DNA of 64,000 nt from Lateolabrax maculatus (lineage: Eukaryota; Chordata; Actinopteri; Acropomatiformes; Lateolabracidae), in assembly GCA_031216445.1 (NCBI GenBank), contig CM062219.1:2195501-2259500 (forward strand). Reading direction: 5' to 3'. How positions within the stretch are numbered: position 1 is the first letter of the stretch; the number at the start of each line of letters is the position of its first letter. The translations under genes and the position numbers were made by a program. Shown one piece after another: positions 24,301-39,423 of this stretch. Under the pieces are notes generated by a model. That model did not search any database and was not told where the DNA came from. It saw nothing but the letters and a program-made list of their open reading frames with translations.

Positions 24301-27300
24301 AGAAGAATGAGCAAGCACGTTAAAACCATTTTTGTTTTTTTGTCAACTTTATTACCTGTGAACTGATCCAAGTGCTGAGTAGGCGTCCGCCTCCATCTTC
24401 TGATCGTTGACCTTCTGAGCCAGGGTTAACTGCTGCTGGTAGAACCTCACAGCTCCGGGAAGATCACCCCGACACACACACACATCCCCCAGGTTCCCAA
24501 AGGCCCTGAAAACTGCCTGCAGACAAATAAAACCACATGGACGCTGATTAAAAACTACTTCCTGTGTAAAGTTTGTACTGTTTATCGAGTGAACACAGCG
24601 GTGGTAGGTGACCTGTGTGTTGTCCAAGGCTTGTGCCAGAGAGAGCAGGTATCTCTGACAGTCCTCTGCTTTGCTGTGCTCCCCCAGTGCTTTGTGGGCC
24701 AGACCAAGGTTACAGTAGGCTTTTGCCTGCGCTAATTTGTCTTGGAGGTCCTTAGCCAAGGCCAGGTCCTGCTCATAATACCTGGAAAATGGATGAAAAT
24801 GCAAAGAATGGCTTTGTCATTCACACTTTACAACAAATGTGACATAAAAGCACAAGCCGTAAAAACATGAAGTAAAGGTTTCATTAACAGAACATGCAAA
24901 ACATAAGAATGTGAAAGTTTGTCCTGTCACATTTGGTATCTTTGGAAACTTTGGAATTTGTTCTGGGGCGGTAGTGAGTTCTTAACAGAAAATACATTTT
25001 CCCATCATATAAAGTTTGTGTTTTGTGAGATTAATTTAGTGTCTGACCTGACAGCGTCTCTGTACTGTCCAAGGCAGTAGTGAGCGTAGCCGAGGTTGTG
25101 GCAAACCTTGCCTTCCCCCTCCAGGTCCTGCAAGCCCGGGACCAGAGCCAGGTACTGCTGGTAGTACGGCAAGGCCTGAGCGTATTCACCTCTCCAGCTG
25201 TGGAAGTTGCCCAAGTTTGCTGCAAAAGAGAAAATTTAAAGAGCACATTACATTTTTAAATCCATCAGACTTGCCGCTGTCCTGTCCTCGATGCATGTCC
25301 TCTCTCTCGTGCAGCTTGCCTAGTGCTCTTGCTTCGCTCTGAGTGTCTCGGAGCTCCCGTGCGATGGCCAGGTGGTGGAGGTAGTGCTGCAGAGCTCGGT
25401 CGTGAGCACCCAGCGCCTGGTAGGCCACAGCCAGGTTACCATGTGTGGAGGCCTGGGACGGACGATCGTTCACCTGAGACGCAAAAACATTTCACAGTTC
25501 TGAGTTTTTCCCACGTGAGTGGCTGAATATCGCTTGTGAAGAGAGCGGTTAGTCACCTCCAGTGAGATCTGCAGCTCCTGTCGGTGGTACCGGACAGCTT
25601 GGTCATAGATGCCGAGGGCGTGATAGGCGTTGCCCATGTTACCATAGGCCCTCCCCTGGGCAGCGTAATCACTCAGCTCCTGGGCGAAGGACAGGTGGGC
25701 TTTGTGGAGCTTCAGCGCTGCTTCATACTCTCCCTTCATCTGGTGTATGATGCCTGGATGGAAGTAAGAAGAGGGAGGATGCACCTTGTTTGTTTTAAAG
25801 TAACAAAAAAGAAATGAAGATCATTAAAATATTTTCAACATTGGTTCCTTTTTAGAGGTGTGAGCAATCCAATCTCAAGTAATTTGAGACAAGTCCAAGT
25901 CATTTTCTTTCAGTATTTTGGCTTAAATTAAGTCTCAAGCAACTTTAGACAAGTCCAGATCAAGACTCAAGTCATTAAAAACAAGTCCAAGTTGAGTCTT
26001 AAATCTGCCAGCAGAGCAGTCATTTTAAGCCATTGGAGTCCAGGTTTAAATCTCAAGTGTTCTGAGAAAAACTCTGAAGTACATCAGCAGAGCAGTTTTA
26101 GTCTCGGGGCAGTAAGTGTTGAGCCTCCAGGCATTTGAGAAGTTAAGTCTAAAGTCGGTCAGCAGAGCAGTCCTGAAACTGTAATAATGGTGATTTTACC
26201 AGGTCAAATCCCAGTATAGTCAAGTCTCAAGCAAGTCAGACAAGTCCAAGTCAAGTCTCAAAGCAAAGAAAACATATTTTACACATGCATACACATGTTT
26301 ATCAGGACCATGAAAAAGATTTGAGTGCAGAGCAGTAAATAATTAAAAAGCTAGAGTGGGAAAATTCAACAAATCTAATAATATCTGCTACTATGGATAT
26401 TCAAACTTCTGCATATGTGCAGAGACTGTTTGTCTCTGTGTCCAGGGAAAAGACAGGAACTGGAAAACTTTAGTCCCAGTGGCCTTCCCAACTTTTTGTG
26501 TGATGATGCATCTTCCCTACTATCAACAACAACAACCCAGTTTACACAGCCAACGTAGACACAAGTTGGGAGAGAATATGCAGAAGTTAAAGAAGAAGCT
26601 GGGGACACAAATAGAAAGACAGAGAAAGAGGAGAGGAAGACAGTAGCTGGGGAAGAGTCATTGTTGCTGCACAACCACACAAGCAGGTGACACCAAGATA
26701 TCTTGAACCTGTGTGTGTCTTATTGTTTGGAGGTGAGGTTAACTGCAACCTTCATCTTCTCTCTTACTGTTATTGTGTTTACATGCACGCAAATAACTTG
26801 ATTAGAATCAAATTGAAGCAAAACTGTGATTATTGCAACACCTTAACTGGGTTATCCCGGTCTAATTAAGGTCCAAATCAGAGCGAACATAACTAGATTA
26901 ACAGGATTGGAGCACACATCCACCTCTTCAAATCACTGTTTGAAGTATACATCTTTTGTCTTCTCACCTTACATGTGGCAGAAAGGTCCTGAGGGGGGGA
27001 AACTGCACACAAAGCAGCGTTAAATACAAGTAATACACACTGGTCTGGGTAGTGAAAAAACTCCATTTGCTTCTTTTTATATTCTGTGGCTAATGCTGCT
27101 GTTACTGTGCATTTTCCAGGACATTAAGCCAGTTAACTGTTCATTAAAGTCCGTCCACCTTAGTTAATGTTCCTACACCTGTCAAGCTTTCCGTGCAAGC
27201 AGGTTTAAAATATAAACTGTGGCCATGGTCAGAAATGATTCTTCTTCCTGGGAAAAACATGAGTTGTTCCCCTCAATATATCACTGTAAACATAAATACA

Positions 27301-29525
27301 TTATTTTAAATAATATAATAATATGAACTGAAAAGCTTGTGCCAATTATAGATGCAAAACATGTGTTTTTAAGTTTTGAAAGACCCTGATTTCACTACAG
27401 TAGCTATTCTGGGAGGGTTCACTAAAAACAAAGGATGTGTCAAAGACATTTGTGTCTTCTTGTGAAGGTGAGAGGAGTTTTAGAGTAGCTCTCCAGCACA
27501 CCGCTTCCACATCCCATCAAAAGGTTGACAGGCCTGACCGCTGCGCTATGAATATGAGTTGAAAAATGAGTTGTTGTGAAGTGCTTAAACAGAACAATTA
27601 ATTTAATCTTGTTATTCACAGCACTCTGCTTGTGGTGTGATGTACTCAGTGACAGGGTCTTCATTTTAAAATCTAAAACCAGCCATCACAGATAAAACTC
27701 TCATATACGCTGAAATTTAGACACTAACTCTCTGACTGCGCCACTAAAATGCTGCACTGTATTAAATCTTTATGCTGAGATCATACAGTGTATATCAATT
27801 TTATGGTATTTCTACAGTGAAGACACAGAGGAGGACAGATGAGAGGGGGGGACGAGAGGGGAAACAGGGATACGGGGGGTGTCGAGACACCAGATGGAAG
27901 AGGTTACGTGTGGCTTTCATGTCAGATTGTGTGGAGAGAGGCAGGACTGAGCCTGTGATCTGATTCACAGTGTAAACTGAGTCCATGGCACATTTCCAGC
28001 TCTGTTGTGGATAAGACGGTTGTGGTTGATCTATATTGTCCTTATTGTCAACAAATCCAATGAAAAACCAACAAATAATTGATCCTGTTAAGACTGTCAT
28101 TGTATAAAAGGCTTTATTGTTGCCAAAAACTATCAACTATGAAATCACTACCATCAACACACACTCTGTAGTATATTTTGACTCAACCTCACACACACCG
28201 TCCTGCTGCCTCAAACACTCACTAGAGCACCAAATGTGGATTAATCCACCGCTGAAAGTAGTCCCCAAACAAATGCACTATTTCCTCCTGTTTGCTAAAA
28301 ACCACAGAGCCCAGCTGTTTTAGGTAACTAATTAACCTTTTATTTTAAAAAGAAACTATATATTCATGACCCCTTTTTTAAGATTTATATACTTTTCACA
28401 GGATTTGTTGACAAAACCAAAAAATACAGAAATATGCTCTATAAAACTCAATCATTGTGAAATTGAGTTTTAGCAATATATCGACGTAGACACCCATCTG
28501 ATCAAATGTTTGCTTATGAGTACCTCTGTCTGCTCCACCAGGGTTAAAATAAGCACGATTTCCCTGAATGTTTGTGTTGTATTGATGATGTCCTCTGAAA
28601 CAATCAGAGCAGCCATCCACACACGAGACCATTACACACGCTGTTATTTATAGCGTCCATACATGCAGGAATTCAATATTTCATCACAAATGCACCTGAG
28701 AAGCATCGTAGGCTGTGATGTCTCATCATCAAGCTGCAGAAAGGTAATCAATCAATTTGATTAAACCATTTAGTTTTGGTTAAATTAAAGAATTCACAGG
28801 GCACTTCACAATGAGAAAAGCAAGACTGGGAAATAAAAACTGATGTCGAATTTAAAACAACAAAAGCAGATTGAACAAAAGAATAATACAACTGGCGAAC
28901 AAAAGCAATTAATTAAAATTAAAATGTATAATTGCATCTATAATTGCCATTTTTTGATGGAGGTAAACTGTAATAAAAGCATTCACGCTCCGTGAAACTG
29001 GCTAACAACCTAAAAGAATAATGATGCATATTTGATTCTGTTTCTCTTTGTTTTTCAGTTCCACTTCACTATAAAACACTCTAGAAAACCGTGTGTACAA
29101 ATTAAGTATGAGGTGCACACACGTTCTGACAGCATTTTATAAATACCAATTTATGTATAAGACGTGGTGTGTGCATGTTTTCTGTGCACAAACATGTGGC
29201 TTCTGAAGTCAGACGGTGTTTAAGTCAATAGAAAAAGAGTAAAAGTACAACACGTGTAACTGTACACTTAGAGAAATGTGAAAAAAATGCACTGATACCA
29301 AACACACACAGTTTCTGGCGTCACATAAGCCCTGTCTCGAATAATATGTAGGAAGCAGGGTTACGTGAGGAAGAGGAGGAGGTTGCTGATAAGGAAAGGG
29401 AGACCTCGTTCATCAGGGTCTCGCGCTAAGAGGATTACAGAGCAGCCTGCAGAGTTGGCTGGAATAGCTGGTTACAGTTGCTCCCCTCCTCTTAAACTCT
29501 GCTAACACAGGCGTGAGCATGTGCA

Positions 29526-29578
<53 letters not shown>

Positions 29579-31296
29579 ACACACACATACAAAACTCCCT
29601 CCAGGGAAAAACCCACACTTCCCGAGGTGTACGGGTGCCAGTTATCTGTAGATGTTCTGCAGGATGGTGGGATTCCCTGACGTGAAGGGGGCACAGTGTG
29701 AAGAGCTGTGAGGATTAGAGGTTTGGAAAATTAGCTGAGATCTGATGACAGGGTATTCGGCTGAGACAGCACGGAGCGACTGGAGGAGGGCAGCCGCTGA
29801 TCTCCGGTCCCCTCCGCCACAGTGGGATGGAAACGGCTCATCAGTGAACTAAATTAGGTGTGGTCAACCCGAGCCACGTGCATCTCTTTGCCTATGTGTC
29901 TAGTTCTATCTATCTTTTTTTATTTAAAGCTGCACTAGTAAAAAAAATAAAAATAAAATACTTAAACAAGGTGTCAAATGACTGTGTGTAATGGGAAAGT
30001 GTTGCTCGTAACAACAAAGTCACATCTCTGCAGTTCCCTTCAGCTCTATGGGGCGTTTTAGTGCCTTTCAGCCCGTTGTTTTGGTTTTAAGGGCCACAAC
30101 TTGGTTCGGTGCAAGCGTCATTCCCTGAGTCTGAAAAATGAAGCTGATACTGAAGTGCCTTACACCTGCATTCTCTCTAACAGCCACCAGGGGGCGACTC
30201 CAATCCGATTGTATAGAAGTCTATGAGAAAATGACTCTACTTCTCAACTGATTTCAGTAAACATTTTCCTAATAAGTTTATGGTCTCAGTTGCTAATTTC
30301 AAGTCTTTTTCACTACAGCAGGATGTTCATTTAGTAAATTATGATCCCATTTATAAACGATAAAGCTGCGTATGCTCGATCAGGACAGAGGCAGCTCCAC
30401 CCTCTCGTCCAAATAACGTCACTTCTGGCTCCAAAAGACCAAAATGGTGACGGCCAAAATGTTGAACACAAGGCTCCATAACAGCCGTCCACAAATCGAT
30501 GGGTGACGTCACGGAAGCTACGTCCAATTCTTTTATAAAGTCTATGTTCAAAAATAAGTTCACGGCTATTTAAATGTACACAGAGCACAGCTACGCCTCT
30601 ATCCTGGTCATACCTGCAACGCCACCCACCTGTCATCAAAGTGGTCACGCTCTTAATTATACATAACTTTAAGCCTGAATGTAATTTAAATGGGGGAATG
30701 GGAGAGGAGAGAAGAGGAGAGGAAAGAAGGAAACAAGGGAGGAGAGGAGGAAACCTGGGAAGAAGGAAAAGGACGGAAGGAAACAAGGGTGGAAATGAGA
30801 CGAGCAAACGATGAAGGAGAGGAGAGGAAAAGAGGAGAGGAAAGAAAGAGAGGACCTCAGAGAGGAAAGCAGAAGAGGAAACAAGGGAGTAGAGGAGAGG
30901 AGAAAAAGAATTGAAAAGAGAGGAGGGAAAAGAGGCGGAAATAAGGAAGGAGAGGATGAAGAAAGCTTAGAAGGTGGAGGAAGAGGAGAGGAGGAAACAA
31001 GAGAGGAGAGGAAGGAGAATGAAGGATTGTCGAATCAGCACTCAGAGTGAGAGAAAAGTATCATCCATAAATGATGATCTGAATCATTGATCCGAACCTC
31101 GTCTGTCAGGCGAGTGTCAGCGACTTCAGCAGGAGTCGGTGACTCAAACATCAAAGCTCCGGCTGTCAGCTTCTCTTTCACTTATTTCAGACGGAAAATA
31201 ATAGAAAGCGAACAGCACAAGACTCAAATGTATTCAAACTGGTCCTGCGGTGACACAAACTGAGATGTGACGACTCATATTACCTGTGTAGTGCAA

Positions 31297-31336
<40 letters not shown>

Positions 31337-34300
31337 GAGAGAGGCGAGTTGTCCACTCAGCGGGGGGAGTCGGGTTCACCGCCTCTCCGATATCACTGTG
31401 GCCGCAGAAACCAGAACCCGGTTAATAAAACATGAGTGTGGATTGGCCAGAGGGGCACTGCTGCAGTCATGTGAGAGCTCCTCAAAGGGGCAGATCAGGT
31501 GACGGGGGAGCAGGACCATCACATGATCTACGGACCGGCTCCTGCTGCATCTACATGTTTGACTGAGCGACTCCTGCTAACACTCAAACACAGTGTCTCC
31601 AGTGCAGTGGTGGACGAAGAGTACGACAGAGTGCTACGGCACCACTGAGGAAAAACAATTAGAGATTTCAAGAAATTGTAATTTTGTCACTTTTTTCTCA
31701 AAAATATTATATATTTTGATTATAATCTCTTCTAACAGTGGCCCTACCCCCAGGGTATAAATACTCTGTTACAAGTACAAATCCTGCATTTCAAATCTTA
31801 CTTAAGTAAAAGTACAAAAGTATCAGCATTAAAATATACTTGAAGTACCAAAAGTAAAGGTACTTATAATGCAGAATGGCCCATTTTAGAATCATGTATA
31901 TTATATTATTAGATTATAATCATTGATAGATTAATGCACATTTTACTTTAAAGTTGAAGCTGGTAACAGTGGAGCTAATCTTAATAACTTTATATACTGC
32001 TGTGTTTAATCTAAAGTCATATTTGATCATATTTTGTATTAATAATCTGAATCTATCAAATAGTTGCTAATAACTAAATCTATCAAATAAATGTAATTAA
32101 TGTAATTTACAATTTACTGAAGTAGAGCAACAGTACTGTAAATGTGCACGACTGCTCGAGTGGAACAGACGACTCGATGCAGCTGGTCGATGCAGACTGA
32201 GCCGGTCCAGGACTGGAGTCCGGTCGGTGCATCGAGTCTCGGTGGCGACAGCAGCGACAGACAGGTCAATGGTTAACAAACTTCTTCCCTCAGCTGGAGT
32301 AACAAGACGTCTGCATCTGTTAGTTCAGAGTTTCTGAGGGAAAACTGTGACGAGTGTTTGAGCCTTTATCTAAAATTGCATCACATCATCCACTTCTTGA
32401 AAAGGAAATTCACTCAGAATACAATAAAAACCAAATAAAAGACATCAAAGTGTTTACTTTTAAGTTTGCAAAGGGCAGATGAGGGAAGACGAATGAAGTC
32501 AGACGTACTTCAAAGGACAGAAAACGTGAAGGATGTTTCCTGCTTTTCAACACATTTGACAGAATCTAACAGACAACTAATTACTGGTATGATGAAATTG
32601 GTTATCGTGCTTTCCATAATAATGTAAATAGTAAATAATTAATGCACTCACCCTATAATCACATTTAGTTTTCTTGATTAGGGTCTCACCAAGTTAAAGA
32701 CCTTTTTTAATACACAGAATGCAGTTTATTTCACAATCATACCGTCCGAAGGATGAAAGTGTGATAGAAAACCTGTAGTGACATTATGAATGGAATAATT
32801 TATCATTTTCAGTACTTTCTACCAGTACATAACAATAATATTCTATTCATATCATTAATTAAATCTACTCAAACCTGGGCTTTAAGTGTGTAACTTCTCC
32901 CGACAGCACGTAATCTGATGCAAAAACATTTTATAAGTAATATTTAAGACTTTTTATCAATTAAATGTAAGAGGAAACCTTCAAGACCTTCAGATCCATT
33001 GAGACCCTGTACTTATACATACATAATGTTGTGTGTCTTTACTATCAAGAGCGAGATATTTTTGTTTAATTCGAATGTCTTTTCACTTTTTTGAAACCCA
33101 ACAAACATGCAGAGGACGTGAAAGTGGAGAAATGTCTGCAGCCTTCCTCTCAGACTGTACGTAACCTGTGAGCCGAAACTCTTAAACTTGTTGACATGAT
33201 CTCGGGATAATAACTGAAGCAGACTTAATTTACCAGCATTTTGATCATCTCTCTTCTCTCCTCTGGGTTTTGGCAGCTGGCCCGTCAGAAGAAACGCTTC
33301 AGAGAGATTTCAGCGAGGAAATCAAACTGAGACTGAAAGCTGGGTGGACCTGATGCTGAGAATTTAGTAACGTCCATCCTTTTCAGCAAATTAGTTCCTG
33401 TTATATTGTCTATAATAAAGCTTCTGTGATGAAACAGGTAGTTTGTGTGTTATATCGACTGTGTTTGTGGTTACTTTAGTCATCCTACTGCATTTTTATT
33501 TAATGTTTTAACAACACAGCCAGCTCAGATCACAGACTGAACTGAATATGAACCAGTAATTTAAAGTGTGTGGGAGACACAGACTCTCCACTTTGTTCTT
33601 TGTGATGTTTATTCTCCTCAACAATGCATAGAAGAAGAAATCCGCCAGCCTCCACCCACTTGTGCTGTCTTCTCCTTATTATTAGCTTTAAAACAATATC
33701 AGCTAAAACTGGTCTTTCATACCTGTAACTTCTTCCTCTTTATAACCCCACCGCTCAGGGTCAGGCGTCTTTCTGAGCTCACGACTTTTTAGAGATACTC
33801 ACGGGATCACAGCGCCTGATTGTGACTGATTGGGCTGTTTGTTTCTTTTTTTCCCAACTTGTAAAACCTCAGAAGGGATTTCTGTTTGTTTTTTTTTTCC
33901 TTGGCATTGCTGCATCTGAAACTCTCACTAATTACTGGGAAGCGAACATACAGCGTGGTCAATCAACCACCTGCTGAGCTGAATCAGATAAATCCTGCTG
34001 CATCTCATCTCGTCGTCAGTGCAGTTACCAGACAACAGTTTAGTTCAAGTTCACGGAGTGTGTTCAGTGACATGAGTCCAATGAAAGAAGTCCAAACATC
34101 ACATCAAATACTGCCAAAGTTGCTTCCATCACTTGTGCTGCTGCATATCCCTACTTTCCATACATGATTCAGTCATAGTATGTTAAATATTCCTAATTTA
34201 AACCATCAAATACTAACACAGACATATCTCATAACTCACCACAAGAAAATACACATACAGACGCAGATTTACGTGACTTCCATGCAACTAACCTATTTGT

Positions 34301-37300
34301 GGTTACATAAACCTACCCAGGTTGGAAGAGGCGCGGCCCTGAGCTGCTCTGTCCTGCAGGTCCTGAGCAATTTCCAGCTGGTGTTGGTGGTACTGACGCG
34401 CCCTCTCCAGGTCCTGAGGATCACAGGACAAAACACATTATTCAGCACGTAGAACATACAGAATATCAGAAAACCCTGGTGTAATTTAGTTACTGGGTTA
34501 ACCAACATGGTTTTGTACCAACCTGCATGCATCGGGCAGCGTGCCCCAGACCAGCGTATGCCCTCATCTCGATGGCCTTGTCGCCCTGCTCTTGCGCCAG
34601 CTCCAGTACTCGCGTATGGTACGATATGGCCTTGTCGAAGTCCCGCTGAGAGTGGTAGGCACTGCCCAGGTTGCTGTACGCTCGCGCCTCCTCACGCCGG
34701 TTCTCCAAAGTCTGCCAAAGACATCATCGTTTCGTTACTTTTTCTGTTACTGAATGAGGTAAATAAGTGTCACAGGTCCTTAAAGATCAGATATTACTAA
34801 TGATGTTAAATTTCTTTATGAGTAGGAATACAAGACTTCAAATAATGCAAAAATAAGACTTGTTACACACATTGTCACTTGCATTAAGGCATTAAAAAAC
34901 AAAGAACTTTAGCTTTAAATTCATCTCAGACAATGAAATTCATTCACTTTCTGTTTAGAAAGATGGAGAAGGAGCTCACACATATCAAACAGATGGCTTT
35001 TTTTTGTGTTACAACATGTTGCAACATTTCCAGCAAAAGAGACAAAATAACTTTAGAAACTCTCCATAGTTGGAAGCTTTTTCACTCTGGTTCAAATCTA
35101 ATAGTCAGCAGATGGTCAGTTGAGAGAGTGAGATGATGCTGGCTCCGGTGTCTGGCGAGCTTACAATGTTGCACTTTGTCCAAAAAAAATGATTTAAAAA
35201 GCGAAATGTGCACAGATTATTGTCTTTTGTTATGTTTGTTCGTGTGACATTTGCATGAAGAGCTGCACTGTGGTTCTTCAAATATTTACAGGCTTAACAA
35301 CCAGTGTCCCGACTACACTTGATGTTCTTTGGGAAATATGCAATAACTTGGTCATAAAAGACAAATGATGGATGTGCTAAAATACACAACACAACAACAC
35401 TACAACAACATTATACAAACTGACTGCAGCAAACCAGCAGCCAGCAGCCCTCCTGTTTGAATTCATCATAGTCTTGAAATACAAATTATGCTTCTCTCCA
35501 TAATAATCCTAAATTCAATTACTGGATGTAGCTTATGGCTTTATATTCAATAAGTGCCTCTTGCAGTTCTACATGGGATATCCATTTTTAGCCTGTTTGT
35601 GAAACAACATCTTCCCTGTGAAAATATGGCAGCCAAATAAATAAACAAATGAATCAATCAATCAATCAATCAAGAAAACAGGCACTTCTAGTGGTGTCAT
35701 AATGTTTTTAGCTGTTGTGAAGTTAAGTTGAGTTACAGAATTCGATATGTTTGATACTATCAACAAGTTCTGTGAAGAGCCCAAAACTAATCTGTGTGGT
35801 ACTCCAAAGTCCACTGGTTCTTCTTCTTTAAACATGTGTCACAAATATCTTGTTTCAGTTTTAAAAAAAGGTTCAGTAACAAATAGGAGGAAATAGTGTA
35901 TTTGTTGGGGACTGTTTTTTTGCGATGGATGAATCCATATTTGATGCTCTGGTGAGTATTTGGGTCATCAGGACAGTGTGTGTGTGGTCGAGTCAGGATA
36001 AACTACGTGTGTGTGTTCATGGTGATGAAGAAACATGTCACTCAGAGCAACAGTGAGGCTCAAAGAGGAGTTTTTAATAGTTTCTGGACAAAAATGGAGC
36101 TCTGAGGCTCAGAGGAAGAAGATTCATCAGACTGAGATACACAAACAATACTTGTTAGTAGATACATTCACTGTTTGTTTCGCTCTTTTCGTGACATTTG
36201 TTCAAAAATATGAAATATCACCAGAGTATCTGTTCGGATTGACCTCATTGGGCTACACAACACTATTGGGATAAAGTGGAACATACATCGTGGGAACAAT
36301 CTGTAAACTGCCAGATAAGTTTAGTAAGTACAAAGTTTTCACCCCATCAGGAACATTATACATGATACAGTAAGATGTAGTGTAGGTGTACTGTACCTTT
36401 GCGATGCCCAGGTGCTGCTCGTGGCACTGAACAGCATTGGTGAAGTCTCCCAGTGCCGTGTACACGGCGCCCATGTTGCCCAGCTGGCGAGCCTCGGAGA
36501 GCTGGCACTGGGTTTGTCGCGCCAACAACACACACTGTTTATGGCTCGCCAGTGCGTTGGGGTAGTCACCGATAGCCGTGTACACGTGGCCCAGACTGCT
36601 GAGAGCGTCGGACGCAGCCTGAAGTCACACAAACACGCACCGATTAGTATCCAGAGACCAGCGAAGAAAGGCAAAAAAAAACATTCGTCCCAGTAAACAA
36701 CACACATGTACACACACAGAAACAAGGGGTGTAGCTTTGATCTCAGGCTTTAAATAATATCAAATAATACATAATGTTGTATTTCTGTCTTATTTTGTGT
36801 CATTTTGTTTGTGTCAGATTTGGTGGAAGTACTCAGATCATTTACTTTAGTAAAAGTACCAATAGCACAGTGTCAACAAAAGACCTGCACTCAAGTGCAA
36901 GTATTTTTGCATTACTGTATGTAACTGACCTTCTGTATTTACTGTAGTTGTGCATATATTTACATTTATATAAAAGTGGATATTGTTAAGTAGTAGTTGT
37001 TTTTTTCTTGCTTTTAGTAGATTTTGTGGAGATTTCAACCATTTATCCATCACTTTTAGACATTTACTTTGACTTCTCAGTTATAATTGTATTATTTTTT
37101 GTGTTTATTTAACAGGGACAATGAACAATACATTTACTGCAGCAGGTATATCACATGTAAAGGTTTGTTATGGGGTTGGGATCAAATATGCAGCCAGAAG
37201 CGAAAATGTCAAGATTTAGAGTTTATTTTATCTGGATTATAGCAGCTGGACAGTAAAAGGAAACTGCTTAGAGAAAAATGTCAAAGGAGAGGGGACAAAA

Positions 37301-39376
37301 ACAAGAAAACGTGAGGGCACATCGCCTGCTCCCATCTCAAATGGAAAAGATTCCCACATATTGGAGGCTAGAGGAGTGAGAGCTAATCTTTCACATCTTA
37401 TTAGACTCTGCTGAGAGTCTCACCCTGTGCCGCCACCACTCAGGTTCTCTGTTTTAGTTTGCACACGAGACACCTTCAAAGCACTCTGAGCTGTCTAATG
37501 ATTTCTAGCACCACCCTTTCTGCTAATTACAGGCCCTCTTCAGGCCCAATACCATGCAAATGACGATGAGTGTTTCAGCTTTAGTTCACACCGTTGTTGT
37601 CTTCACACATGCACAAAAACAGGACCCTGAACTCACACACAACGAAACACACAGAGTGTGTCAGCTCCCTCTTGTTTCTCTGATTAGATGGTGAGAGAAA
37701 TGAGAAATGGTCGTCGTACTTCTGCTCTTGCTTCAGTAATTTGAAACCTGCCTACTCGTTTGCTAACTAATCTTACGGTTATTGGTATTGATCCGAGCTC
37801 CATCGGAGGAGTCATGGGAAATATTCGTCAGGTCTGAGGACGTCTGTTTCTCATTAAGCTGAAAAATGAAGACAATAGCACCACGGTCTGTATTGGCACG
37901 TCTCCTTATTTATCACTAGCCAGGTTTCCATCCAAATGTATTAAATTAATTTTGAGAAAATCGGACAAAAGAAATGTTTCCCTTTCTCATTTTGCGTATT
38001 AACTCTTTTTAAAAAAGGCAAAAACCACCTCAAATGAGCGTCAAAGCTTTTTTGCGAAATTGAGTACGTTTTTATTTAATTTTGCAATTTCCATCAACCT
38101 TTTCTATGTATGCGATACTTCAAAATACGTTCATGGAAACACGGCTGCTGTCGGGAAGTGTGAACGCATACAGAACTTAGACTCCTTCTGATTTTTCAGT
38201 TAATTCCAACAGGTAATATAACGTGTTACACAAAATGATTTTGCAATTATATATATATATAAAAAAAAGAAACACACTGTACATTGAGGCTGAGACTTTT
38301 CTGGAATATAATATACTTCATTGGATGGATAGAGTCTCTATATTATAAGCCATGTAACACGATAAATATACAAAAATAGTCCTTCTGGCAGTTCTGATGT
38401 GGGGGCATTCACTGGCAAAGGAATAAACAGAAAAGGTTCACGTTAATTATACGCGTTAACATTTCTATGTTTACAGAAGTCTGTTGCAGGATGAAGATAC
38501 CTCGGTCTTACCATCATCAGTTAGTGAACAACATCCATCTGCATCTCAACTACAGCATCTCAATTCAAATGATCATCTGTGGAAAGTTTTCACCACCAAA
38601 CAATGAACAACAGACATTTTAGGATTAGGATGAGGTCATTATAAGTTATAATTTACACCTGTGTAAGGTCAAGAGTTAACTTTGAACCTCAACGTTTTTA
38701 GCAACGTGATTGTAATCTGTGGAACACAGCGTATATAACTGTGAACACAGTTTGATGTAATTACCAATAAACCCTGTCCTGAGGTACAGACTCTCACTGT
38801 ACGAATGATCTCTTTGACGCAATCACAGTGACAATAATTAAGTTAGAGGCCAGCTGAACACAAACAGCCGTCGCACTCTGTGTCGGCGGTGGCACACTCC
38901 AGAATTAAAATGTGACTTTGACCTTTCAAAGCACACAAGGAGGGACAGCAAAGAATACGTCAGAGACTATAATGAAATGTTTGCAAGTTTAAAGAACGTG
39001 CGAGAGAGGAGGGGAAGAAGCTATGAATTATTAAAGAAGGCTTATTAGCATGTTCGTTTCTCATTTATATCCAGCACACACTCTTCTTTCTCTTGGATTC
39101 AGACGAGTGTGTTCTTCAACAGGAACATGAGAGTGAGCCTTCAGTTTTCAGAGGACAAACATTTCCTCCAGCCGTTTAACCCCTGGCATGGCACGCTAAT
39201 TAGTAAGTGATTATGTTTTTTAATAAGAATATACATTTCCATTTTTTTAAACAAATAACTCCCTTTAAAAAAAAATTGTTCCCAAAAATAGGTGAAGTAT
39301 TGGAATCAAACCATATAATTTATTGCAAAATGCAGACTGGTAGGAAAGTTCTTTTCAAAATTGTTTGAACTATATA

Positions 39377-39423
<47 letters not shown>

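Larger units (their letters stand above)
25754..34316 (-). other. ttc28 8.6-kb intron between exons 7 and 6
   Basis: No exon with coding character on either strand. Contents in order: AAGTC-rich degenerate tandem repeat (25858-26265), unique AT-rich DNA to 29.5 kb, CA microsatellite, a 450-base dispersed repeat (about 30100-30545), polypurine tract (30690-31040), CA microsatellite (31299-31334) and an AAGTA-family MITE from 31605. The remainder is featureless. Confidence 0.65.

Noticed and set aside
24506..24507. Inner AG as acceptor for exon 11
   Set aside because: It shifts the frame relative to exon 10. The AG 11 bases upstream keeps it.
25186..25319. Direct read-through of exon 8 as coding sequence
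   Set aside because: The extension (K-L-H-E-R-E-D-M-H) breaks the TPR pattern and ends at a stop. The GC donor restores the repeat.
30690..31050. Plus-strand frames rich in Glu, Arg and Lys
   Set aside because: Created entirely by the polypurine tract.
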